From positions 1 to 25,710 of the forward strand of contig JACPBN010000046.1 in NCBI GenBank assembly GCA_016180275.1: a stretch of 25,710 bases of DNA. Reading direction: 5' to 3'. This DNA is from Candidatus Woesearchaeota archaeon. GTDB lineage: Archaea; Nanobdellota; Nanobdellia; Woesearchaeales; UBA10200. A program made the translations under genes and the position numbers. This document shows positions 1-9,900 of this stretch, piece by piece; positions within the stretch are counted from its first letter, which is position 1, and each line of letters starts with the position of its first letter. The notes under the pieces were generated by a model. It was not told the origin of the DNA. It searched no databases and saw only the letters and a program-made list of their open reading frames with translations.

Positions 1-774
1 AAACTCTTTTGTCTGTGATGCAACTCCTGTTGTGAATACAGGAACAATTGTATCAGAAACAGTTATCACGCCAACACTCGTTGCTGCATTGTTATTGGCG
101 TCTGTCGCAGTTACTTTTAAATTATAAATCCCAACAGCTAATTGCGTTGCATTTATCAACAGGCCTGCACCGTTAATGCTAAAATTAGTGTCATTGACTG
201 AGTAAGTTACAACTGCTGCATCAGTTGCTGCAATGTTCTGGCTTACTCCCTGTAATGCAAATTCTTTTGTCTGTGATGCAACTCCTGTTGTGAATACAGG
301 AACAATTGTATCAGAAACAGTAATAACTCCAATACTTATTGCAGCATTGTTATTAGCGTCTGTCGCTGTGACTTTTAAATTATAAATTCCAACAGCTAAT
401 TGCGTTGCATTTATCAACAGGCCTGCACCGTTAATGCTAAAATTAGTGTCATTGACTGAGTAAGTTATGCTAGCTGCATCTGTTGCTGCAATGTTCTGTG
501 AAACACCGGCCAATGCAAACTCTTTTGTCTGAGTTGTTACTCCTGTCGTGAATACTGGCAGTGTTGTGTCAACAACGCTAAACTTAAACTCTTTCTCAAC
601 AAAATTATTAACAGTATCCGTGGCATTAACTTTTAAATTATAAGTGCCAATAGCTAAGAAAGTATTATTCTCTATTAACCCAGTTGCAGAATTAATTGTA
701 AAATTAACTGTATCATTGACTGCGTAAACAAGAGCATCGCTATCAACTGCATCAACATCATAGCTAAATGCGTT
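1..774 (-). repeat. Tandem 258-bp (86-codon) coding repeats of the protease stalk
   Basis: The marker sequence AAACTCTTTT (or AAATTCTTTT) recurs at 1, 259 and 517, giving a 258-bp period. The units at 1-258 and 259-516 are near-identical, with long identical blocks; the 517-774 unit is clearly diverged. Each encodes one Ig-like module containing TYSVNDTNFSINGAG and YNLKVTATDANNN. The marker at base 1 suggests the array continues to the left. The pattern fits recent duplication or gene conversion. Confidence 0.9.
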
Positions 775-3453
775 CCCTAATTCTAGGTTTGGCCTATCAC
801 TAGGAACAGGATTCCAAGTAGGCGGAGTATTAATACTGAAATTATTTTCTGCGCTAAAGCCCAAATTATTCACATAATCATAGCACTTAACGCTCCAGTT
901 ATAATTGCCATTTGCAAGATTTAATGTGAAGTTCTGGGTAACTTCTGTTAACACAGTTGTATTGGTTTGATTTGCTGTGCTGTTTAGGAATAAAGTACAG
1001 TTGCTAACATTGGTTGTTGCATCTGTCACATTATAATTAAACACAACTGGGTTAGCTGTTAATAAGGAATTATTAGCTGGAGATTCTAGCTTTACTATTG
1101 GTGAATCTGCATCTACATTAAGCCAATATATATCTGATACATTTCTATTAGGTATTGTGCTATCATCATAACACTCAACTGAATAATTATAAGTTCCATT
1201 GCTTAGATTCATCCCAAATGTATTAATTCCTTCCTGAATTTCATTTGCTGATAACTCATCATTAGTTACTGTGAATGAGATGTCGTCGTTGTCGTGCAAA
1301 TCTTTATTTGTAGGATTAGTATTCTCATAAGCACAATTATTAAGTATTGGTCCATTACTCAATGCAGAGCATCTAAAGTATTGTGTACCAACTACATTAT
1401 CAGGCACAAATGTAATTGTAACATTCTGCACATTATCGCCAGATAAATTAGTCTGGTTGATTGTTCGCCAGACACCACTTCCATTATTGTATGAAATCAT
1501 CTCGTGATTATCTGGAGATTCACTTTGAATTTCCATCTGATATACATCATATTGACACGTAACTTCAATTGGTTGCCCTGCTAGTATAACACTATCATTC
1601 AAAAAAATATTATTTACACCACCGCCACCGCCAGTTTGAAAATTAACATTTGAACCAGCATCACACCCATCTACAGTATCATCCAATCCAGTATTACACG
1701 TTCCCCAGTCATCTTCACAGCTCTTGCCAGCAGCATAATTTGTGAAATTCAGCTTACCATTCAAATACAATGAGCATCTATCAATTCCGTGCTCGTTGTC
1801 TGTTGCATTAAAATTAATTTGAGCATTTGCTGAGCTATAGCTGTTGTTTGCAGTCAACAACTGTATGTTTGGAGGGAATGTTTCGTAGTGGACTGCGCGG
1901 TAGATGTCTATGCGCGGGTATTTTTGTCCAGTAACAGTATCTGTAATGTTAATGCCTGTTGCTCTGAAAATATTTCTTATTTCTGATGGAGTTGGTATTT
2001 TATTATACGCAACTTCATTATACTGCCTTAATAATAATGCTGCGCCAGCGACATGGGCAGCTGCTTCTGAAGTACCTGTTCCTCCTCCAGTTCCTGTTAA
2101 GTCTAATACATTGATTATATTCCCTGGTGCTAGCAGGTCTAACATTGAGTCATTCTTATTAGTAAAACTAGAAATAGTATTAATAGGTAGAACATCGCTG
2201 CCATCTTCTACACTCCCTACAGAAATAGCACAATCCAATCCAGCAGGATATGGTAAGCTGTCATTAACTCCATTGTTACCACTTGGAATTATTGTTGTAA
2301 TGTTTTTGCTATTGCCAATTTGAATCTGGTCTACTATTGGATCACCTGCCTGTAAAACACAATCTGCATCAGCTGGATACATAGGTGTTGCACCATCAAC
2401 AAAACCAACATATATAGTTGTAATATTAAATGTAGTTGCGTTATCAACACACCATTTAACTCCGTTAGCAACTTGCGAGGTATAAGAAGTAAAACCACCA
2501 TCTGCAGTTGCTTTTAATGCAACAATAGTTGCGCCAGGCGCTATGCCTTTATATGTTGGTCCATCTGCTGCTATGATACCTGCTTGTCCTGTACCATGTC
2601 CGTATGCATCTTGAGGATCATCATTGATTGCTCCACAACCTGGTCCATTACCACCACAATAATCATACCCTCCTATAACCTTAGAAGATGGAAAAGCACC
2701 TGCCCCTCCTAATTCTGGATGTGACCATTTCACTCCACTATCCACGACACATACACTCTGCCCCGTTCCATTTATACCAATTCCATTAATCATTAAATTG
2801 GTAACTTTATCTGCATTTATCTGTGGAAAGCTTTGTGCAGTTGCTGTCTTCAACTTCCTGTCAATCATCACCTTCTTGACCAGTACATTCTCCTCTAACT
2901 TCTCCAAACTCTCATTATTAATCATTCCAGCAATCCAGTCAGAGCTTTCAACATTTAGCTCAAACTCATCTGGCAATAAACTGCTCAGCACATTCTGCTT
3001 AAACTCAGGCTCTTTAAGCAGAATAATGACTCTGATATCTTTGCTCTTATTCACAACTTGCTGGGCAACTTCAGAAGTAACAACCGGAGCAGAAAGATCA
3101 ACTTTTCTTTTAGTTTTAGATACATGATTTTTAACAGCTTCACGAACAGGCTCATCAAGCAACTCAACTTTTGCTAGATATGCTGTATCAACTTTATCTT
3201 CTTGCTTGATTGTTTCTTGTACTTTATCTTTATTTTGTTCTTTGCTCTCCTGCGCATTATTCTCAACTTCAACACTTAGCTGCGTATTTGCTGCACCAAC
3301 ATTTAGATCAGAACTAGAAACCACAGTATCTTCGTTATAGCTCACGCTCTCATAACTACCTAAATCATACACTATCAACCCTATCAAACCCAAGCTTACA
3401 GCCAACAAACACCCTAAGATAGCTATTAGCAGGGTAGTCTTTCCTTTATTCAA
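1..3453 (-). CDS. Secreted subtilisin-like (S8) protease with tandem Ig-like repeats, partial at the left edge
   Basis: An uninterrupted minus-strand frame of 1151 codons runs off base 1, so the C-terminus is missing. The TTG start (3453-3451) follows a GGGTGA ribosome binding site and begins MNKGKTTLLIAILG, a hydrophobic signal peptide or anchor. Residues ~115-200 resemble an I9 propeptide. Residues ~220-500 are the S8 domain: Asp238 (VCVVDSGV), His286 (YGHGTG), oxyanion Asn393 (PSGNNG) and Ser462 (GTGTSEAAAHVAG), so all catalytic residues are present. After it come Asn-rich Ig-like domains, a Gly5 stretch near residue 610, and from ~888 cadherin/putative-Ig modules that become near-identical 86-residue repeats. 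It is inferred to be a surface protease displayed on a stalk. It diverges from the regulator gene at 3644. Function in degradation, maturation of surface proteins or attack on other cells cannot be told apart. Confidence 0.9.
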   Translation of the reverse strand, partial: MNKGKTTLLIAILGCLLAVSLGLIGLIVYDLGSYESVSYNEDTVVSSSDLNVGAANTQLSVEVENNAQESKEQNKDKVQETIKQEDKVDTAYLAKVELLDEPVREAVKNHVSKTKRKVDLSAPVVTSEVAQQVVNKSKDIRVIILLKEPEFKQNVLSSLLPDEFELNVESSDWIAGMINNESLEKLEENVLVKKVMIDRKLKTATAQSFPQINADKVTNLMINGIGINGTGQSVCVVDSGVKWSHPELGGAGAFPSSKVIGGYDYCGGNGPGCGAINDDPQDAYGHGTGQAGIIAADGPTYKGIAPGATIVALKATADGGFTSYTSQVANGVKWCVDNATTFNITTIYVGFVDGATPMYPADADCVLQAGDPIVDQIQIGNSKNITTIIPSGNNGVNDSLPYPAGLDCAISVGSVEDGSDVLPINTISSFTNKNDSMLDLLAPGNIINVLDLTGTGGGTGTSEAAAHVAGAALLLRQYNEVAYNKIPTPSEIRNIFRATGINITDTVTGQKYPRIDIYRAVHYETFPPNIQLLTANNSYSSANAQINFNATDNEHGIDRCSLYLNGKLNFTNYAAGKSCEDDWGTCNTGLDDTVDGCDAGSNVNFQTGGGGGVNNIFLNDSVILAGQPIEVTCQYDVYQMEIQSESPDNHEMISYNNGSGVWRTINQTNLSGDNVQNVTITFVPDNVVGTQYFRCSALSNGPILNNCAYENTNPTNKDLHDNDDISFTVTNDELSANEIQEGINTFGMNLSNGTYNYSVECYDDSTIPNRNVSDIYWLNVDADSPIVKLESPANNSLLTANPVVFNYNVTDATTNVSNCTLFLNSTANQTNTTVLTEVTQNFTLNLANGNYNWSVKCYDYVNNLGFSAENNFSINTPPTWNPVPSDRPNLELGNAFSYDVDAVDSDALVYAVNDTVNFTINSATGLIENNTFLAIGTYNLKVNATDTVNNFVEKEFKFSVVDTTLPVFTTGVTTQTKEFALAGVSQNIAATDAASITYSVNDTNFSINGAGLLINATQLAVGIYNLKVTATDANNNAAISIGVITVSDTIVPVFTTGVASQTKEFALQGVSQNIAATDAAVVTYSVNDTNFSINGAGLLINATQLAVGIYNLKVTATDANNNAATSVGVITVSDTIVPVFTTGVASQTKEF

Positions 3454-3492
3454 TGGCTCACCCTTATATTTCAGCTTAATATAGCTTTAAGA

Positions 3493-3507
3493 TATTTAAA
3501 TCTTTCG
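3493..3507 (-). promoter_or_regulatory. BRE/TATA promoter of the S8 protease gene
   Basis: Read on the minus strand, CGAAAG followed by ATTTAAATA matches an archaeal BRE plus TATA box. The expected start lies near 3471, giving an ~18-nt leader that contains the GGGTGA ribosome binding site before the TTG codon. Confidence 0.55.
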
Positions 3508-3562
3508 TAATTTATCAGTAATAAATTGAGAAATTATTTTACTTGATTTTTCTCGATAAAAA

Positions 3563-3578
3563 CAAAAAGATTTATAAG
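3563..3578 (+). promoter_or_regulatory. BRE/TATA promoter of the winged-helix regulator
   Basis: AAAAAGATTTATAAG is a good archaeal BRE/TATA match ~70 nt before the ATG at 3644. A second weaker TATA-like site (GGTATAAC at 3620-3627) is closer to leaderless spacing. The 180-bp gap between the divergent protease and regulator genes could be a shared control region. Confidence 0.5.
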
Positions 3579-3643
3579 CTAAGATAACACTATAGTAATA
3601 TATTAATTAATAACAATAAGGTATAACATAATTGTTATATAAG

Positions 3644-3955
3644 ATGGACTTAGTAACAGCAGGAAAGGTAATCGAATTCTTAGCAGGCATAGATAGAGTA
3701 ATCCATATTACAGGTATTGCTAAAGCTCTTGGAGAAGAGCCTATGAAGATTCATAGGATTGTTAAGAAACTAGAAGATGATAAGATAATTGTGACACAAC
3801 AGGTTGGTAAATCACAAGTGGTTTTTCTTAAAAAGGATAGTGGAGTATTTAGTATATTGCTCTTCTATAAATCCAAGCAGATAAAAAATCCTGATAAAAT
3901 TTTAGAGGAAGCCAAGAAAGTCTATGATAGCATTCAAAAAAGAGCGGTGCTATGA
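3644..3955 (+). CDS. Small winged helix-turn-helix DNA-binding protein
   Basis: This 103-residue protein has an N-terminal helical segment, a helix-turn-helix (ITGIAKALG ... MKIHRIVKKLEDD) and a wing (IIVTQQVGKSQVVFLKKDSG), followed by a basic helix. This is the layout of MarR/ArsR-like archaeal regulators. The start was placed at ATG 3644; a TTG four codons upstream (3632) is possible. No ligand domain or metal-binding cluster is visible. It lies between the divergent S8 protease and the giant surface protein gene, 38 bp before the latter, so a role in regulating one or both is a reasonable inference. A 28-bp tandem duplication covers its last codons and changes the C-terminus only from ...AVI to ...AVL. 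Confidence 0.75.
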   Translation: MDLVTAGKVIEFLAGIDRVIHITGIAKALGEEPMKIHRIVKKLEDDKIIVTQQVGKSQVVFLKKDSGVFSILLFYKSKQIKNPDKILEEAKKVYDSIQKRAVL

Positions 3956-3977
3956 TAGCATTCAAAAAAGAGCGGTG
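3922..3977 (+). repeat. Perfect 28-bp tandem duplication at the regulator's 3' end
   Basis: Bases 3922-3949 and 3950-3977 are identical (CTATGATAGC...GAGCGGTG). Because 28 is not a multiple of three, the second copy is out of frame. The TATGA at the junction supplies a new stop at almost the original position. The second copy also carries the GGTGA before the giant gene's TTG start. Confidence 0.95.
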
Positions 3978-3993
3978 ATTTAAAATAAAAACA

Positions 3994-6900
3994 TTGAATA
4001 AAAGAGGTTTTGTATTTTTATTGTTTATAATAGCTTTAGCTTTCATTTCCTTTAATGCTGAAAATGCTGTAAGTCTAGGTTCTGGCAACAATACACTAAT
4101 TAATATCAGTATATTTGACACCAGCGACTCATTTGTTGTTTATCACTCAAACTTCACATTCTTTTATGCAAATGTAACTAATGTAACTACAGGCATAGTA
4201 GCTGTTACACAAAATGCAAGCTGCAATATTACTCTTACATTAAATAATGAAATTGCTAATCCTATTAACATGACTTGGAACAGCACTCTGAATTATTATA
4301 CCTATAATACAAACTTCTCAAATGCAAGAGTCGGTGTGCAGAAGTTTAATATTACTTGCCTGTACAATGGAATTTTGATAGATGTTCAGGATAATTTTAC
4401 GATTACTAACAGAGTACCTGCACAGGCAAGCAATCTCCCTAATCTAAGCTTGTTTGAAGAAGAAACCAACCTCTCAATTAATCTCTATGATTATTTCACA
4501 GATGGCGATGCTCATGTCCTTAATTATTCAATGAATCAATCAGGCAGTGCTTTGCTGTTGAATGTTTATAATACCACTTACCTAAATGTGACAGGCAATA
4601 GGGATTTCTATGGATATACAAATTTTTTAATAATAGTGTATGATGGCTATGGAGAAAATCTAAGCACGAATATTATTTTTGTTAATGTTACAAATAGGCC
4701 AGAAGTTAATTTATCTAATCCTGTAGATGGAAGCACAGTCGCAAACAGAAATACTGCGATAGAATTCAGGTCTATCGTTGAGGACATCTATTCAATCAAT
4801 AACTGCACGCTGTATGGCAATTTCTCTGGAAGTTTCGCTGCGAACCAAACAGTTACTAATCCGAATATTAGTTCTTTGCAGGAGATAAAGGATGATGATG
4901 GGAGTAGTGATAACAATCACCAGGTTGGACAATCCACTGTGGGCACAGTAACTAAACTGTATAATATTTCATTAGGTCAAACAATATACCAAGTTGAGTT
5001 TTATGTATTATCTCAAGGTACACCCTCACAAGATTTAATAGTTTGGCTTAACGGTGATAATCAATTTAATATTACAGATGCAGAGATTAACAGTTGTTCA
5101 TCTGAGCCGTGCTGGATTACAAAAACAGTTACAAACACTTCTATATTTAGAAATGGGACAAACAACGTAACACTTAACTCGACAAGAACACTAGCCAATC
5201 ATTATAAGATATACATTGACACAAATAATGATTATGGGAGAAGCCTTAACTCTGTTAATGGTGATATTACCGGAGAATATATGATTAGATTAGTAAATTC
5301 TACCAACATTGTTACATTTAATTCTATGACATTGAGCAAAGGGGGCTATCTTTGGAATACTAAATGTTACAACAATAGGGATGTTTATAAGCTTGCTAAT
5401 ACTAATTTTACATTAAATGTCTTAAATTCTGTACCTAGTACGCCTACAGTTAGTCCTAGCAGTGGTACTTATGATGATCAAATAAATATTTCTTGTGCAT
5501 CAACTGATGCTGATAATGATAACTTAACGTATAATATTCAATATTTTCCTACGTTTGATATAAATAATATAATTACTGTATCTGAGGAAGATGATGATGG
5601 CAACTATACATGGAATACTACACTACTTCAAAATAATTTAACAATAAAAGTAAAATGTCAGACGAGTGATGGAACAAATAGTTCAAGCACTGCTAGTTCG
5701 ACAGGAATAATAACCATCTATCACCCAGTCGCCCCAACCATTCCTGTCGCACTGCAATGCAACACAGGCAACTGCTCACGCATATTTAACGAAACAATAA
5801 ACCTGACAGCAAACGGTACTACAGACATTAACAACCAGTTTACATATTACTTTGAGGCATTGTATGATGATGTAAATGGCAGCAACTATTATTTCTTAGG
5901 TAACATAGGTGGCTTAAACAGCACAAATAGCACTGGAACTATTGCATGGAATATAACATCTATTTTTGCGCAGACAATTACATTAAGAGTTTTAGCATCA
6001 GATGGCACATATAATTCCAGTTATTTAGTTCTTACAAACAATGCAACCATTAACAACACAAATGCTCCATCGATTGCTACTGGTTTAAGCCCTAATAATG
6101 GCACATTCAACATTTCACAGAATATTGTTATTTCTACAAACGGTAGCACTGATCCAAATGGTGATATATTAATCTATAGAATATATGCTTACTATGACAG
6201 TAGCTGGCATCTAATCAATGGCACAATGAATAATGCTAGCATTTTTAGCTGGAATTTTTCTAATGTGGTTGAGCAAAATATAAACCTTAGCACCCAAGTT
6301 ACAGATAATAGGTATGTTTCACCTATATTAAGAACTAATGCCATTACTTTAGTTAAGCCTCCGACTATAGCTACAAACATTACACCAACAGGAAATGATG
6401 CAAGCAATGTGTATGAGTATAGCCTAAATTATAGTTGCTCATTCAGAACTCTAAATTCTACTTATCCAGGTACGCTGCCTGTGAATGTTTCTGAGTTAGC
6501 GTATGATGATGGAAGTTATTGGACAGCTAGCAGCGGAACTAAAAAGTTTGCTGTTAATATAAGTAATTATGATTATGATGTTTGCTTTAAAGGATATACT
6601 TCTAGTGGTACCATAACTGTTAATTTATATTGGGATTGTCCTTCTACATATGAAACTAACGTGTGTTACGGTAATCTTCAGCAAACCATAAACTCATCAA
6701 ATATAAAATACTGCAAGTCATCAAATCTAACTAGAGCAGGATTAAAATATGGTAAGATATCTTTAAGTGGCACAGGATATGCATACATCGACTCCGTCAT
6801 CCTCACAGCAAAAGCTAACACTTTCAACCTAACAAACATCACCCCTCAAAAAAACGTCCAACTCCGTTGCAAAGCGCAGGATGACGCAGGAGATTCGCCA

Positions 6901-9900
6901 TATTTATACTCAAACAACACAATAATTATTGATAGAATTCCGACATACTCAGGTCTTTACAATTACAACTTCACAAGAACACAGAATCTGACTTTAAACA
7001 TCAGCACTTTATTTAGTGATCCAGATGGCACTAGATTAAACTTCACAATAAATAACCTCTCAGCGCCAAAAAGCATCCTAACTTACAACTTCAGTAATAA
7101 CTACAACCTAACAATTGCAGACAATGGCTCAAAAGGATATGATTACTTAACTTTCTATGCAGATGATGGATTAGTGAATAAAACAGTTAACATAACATTC
7201 TTCATAAACTCTTGTGGAGATAACGTATGCAACTTTGATGAAACATGCGGCACAACAAACAACTATAATGCAAATACAACTTATGAATGCAACAGGGATT
7301 GCAATATTTGCATAAGCCAAAGCCCTGGAGGCGGCTCTAGCGGAGGCGCTGCTGGCGCGCTAACAGCTTCATCAGTAGCGACACCTCCGCCAGCAGTTCC
7401 AATACCTCCAGCTGCTCCTCCTCCAGCTCCAGCACCATCAGGCTCTTCAGAGCAAAAGCCAGTAATTGAAGAAAAGCCAGTAGAAATAAAACCATCAGCC
7501 TTAACAGAAGCACGCAAGATCTCAGTCATCTCCAGAAAATATCCAGAGCCTCAAATTCTGTTCGGCACGACAAAAGTATTTGAGACGATAAAGAACATTG
7601 ACATCTACACAGTTGATGATATCAAGGTAAAAGTAACAATTCCAAAAGACATCATAAAAACAACAGACGAGCTCGCAAAAGACGACACATACTACGTCAT
7701 AGAAAAAGACCCTGTGATAGAATTCCCATTAGGCACTTTAGAGCCAAGAGAAGAAAAAGTTATCTCATACACTCTAAAGAAAGAAATAAAAAAAGAATTC
7801 ATAACAGATAATATTTTCAAAGTAGAAATCTCTTCAAGAACACTCTCAGCAGAAGAAGTAGCAAAGAGAGCAAAAGAAAAAGAAGAGCGGATTAAAAAAG
7901 CAAAGGAAGTAGTCAATGTATCTGTCAGCTACAATATAAGCAAGGAAGGCAAGGCAGAGATTACCATTGATGTCAAACTATTAAATAAAACATTAAAAGC
8001 AAAAGGCTTGTCCATTCTCAGCGCAATCCCTAAATGCCTAATTGCAAAATTAGACGAAGAGTTCAAAAAGAAGTCATTGAAATCAGACATTGATTTTGAT
8101 GTTCTGAAAGCAGATCCGTTAACCCAGCTAAACCTAGGAGATATAGATGAAGACAGGCAGTTCAAAATCACAATAGACAGGATTGCTGACATAAACTGCG
8201 ATGACCCAATCGAGCAGGAAGCCATAGTCAGGGAGATAGTTCCGGATGTTGCGCGTGTAGCCGGCAAAGTAAATTATCTGAGAGCAATAACCGAACTATT
8301 GGGATATTTGGCATTAGTATTTATCTGGTGGAAAATCTCTACTTTAGAGCCGGAAAAAACTTCTTCCTACAAAAGATTCTTATCAAAGAAATATTCAATC
8401 TTTAGTTTATTGTTTATTTTCTTGGTATTAAATATCCTGGATGTCTTAGGCAGGCTGCCAGCTGATCTTGCTTTTTACAAAAACATAACCAGTTTTATTG
8501 CAGTTGGCTATACAATATACAAAGTCAGCATTACTAAAGTATTATTTGGCGAAGAGCATAAACATATTGACCTCGGTTTAGTATTTGCGTTTTTCTTGAT
8601 TCTGGCAAAAGCCACAGTTGCTACTTTAAGAAACACATTTAAGGAAAGTGAATTGTCAACGCATCTGGTGCTGGCTATTTTACAGATTACGGCGTTAGAA
8701 GAAATTTTATTGTCTATAGGCGCAGTAATATTTTTTATCATAGCATTATATCTGTCACGAAAGATCATAGTAAATGAACTAAGCTTAGTCTCATTAATAC
8801 TCAAGCCTGCAAACAGCAAAGGAACTTTAGCTTCTGTCTGGAAGTTTATAGTGATGTTTGGCTTATTAGGCATATTCTATGTTGCAATATACCAGCTTGC
8901 AATGGAATGGTTTACCATAGTAATAGACAGTGTTGTTATGATAGTTATTGCATTAGTGTTAATGGCGATAGCTCTTAAACATCATCATAAAGCAAATGTT
9001 GGGGAGACATTAGAAGAATCTGAAAGCGCTGTAGAAATTGGCTACAGGCGATTCTTTAAATTATTCAGATTTCATAAGACTGCATTTCTGGGATTGGCTT
9101 TCATCAGCACTGCGTTCATAGTAACAGAGATTTTTGTTTATATTGTGCCGTATTCACTTGGATTGGAGCAGGCAGAAATATATTTGGGAGGCTTGGAATC
9201 CGGCCATCAGCCATTATTCAGCTTATTAGGCAAAAGCCTGTTCACACAAAACATTGTTGGCCTGCCGTTGCACGGCATGATTTTTATTGCTGCCATCTAT
9301 CTGTTAAATATTTTAGGAATATTTTTGCTGTTGGGCATTCCTATGTTTATTTTATACCATGTTACAAAACATATTGACAAGCCAATAAAGCATATTCCTA
9401 AAAGCGACCTGCCTACATGGGCAGTAGCTATATTTATTGCGTCTGTGGCAGTTATGTTATTTATACCTGTATTCAAGATTCAGCGTTTTAACAGCGAAAA
9501 TGTGGCTGGTGTGGATATACAAACTAATTTTATCAGCACGCATTTTATTCCTAATTTACTGGGAGTATTAGTGGCAGCAGTTATTCTTGGCTATCTTATC
9601 CTAAACTTTATCAGGAAAAGTATCCGTATAGGCAACAAAAGAAGAGAGCATCATTACGTTATTGGCGCAGGAACAGCTTTGTTATGCTTAGGTTATATTT
9701 TTTCATACATCAGCTATCTCTTATACGGCAGAGTATTATTTATAGAGGATGTAATTAATAATTATGAAACATCTTACCTGATGTTTGTTGTGCTGTTAGC
9801 ACTGGCAGTTGGTTATCTTGTCTACTATTATACACAACATTCAAAACGCCATGAAATGTTATTTGAATATATTGCTTTAGGCAGCGTCATAATGTTCTTT

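Noticed and set aside
1..774. CRISPR or intergenic satellite array
   Set aside because: Repeats are 258 bp, coding, in frame and encode Ig-like modules.
1904..3127. Two plus-strand open frames (1904-2323 and 2798-3127)
   Set aside because: They lie opposite the intact S8 protease frame with all catalytic motifs; no family features or ribosome binding sites.
3922..3977. Regulator gene as a frameshifted pseudogene
   Set aside because: The duplication is out of frame but supplies a stop at the same place; only the last residue changes.
3849..4121. Minus-strand 90-codon frame across the regulator and giant gene start
   Set aside because: Overlaps two supported genes and spans the 28-bp duplication; its hydrophobic content is the mirror of the signal peptide region.
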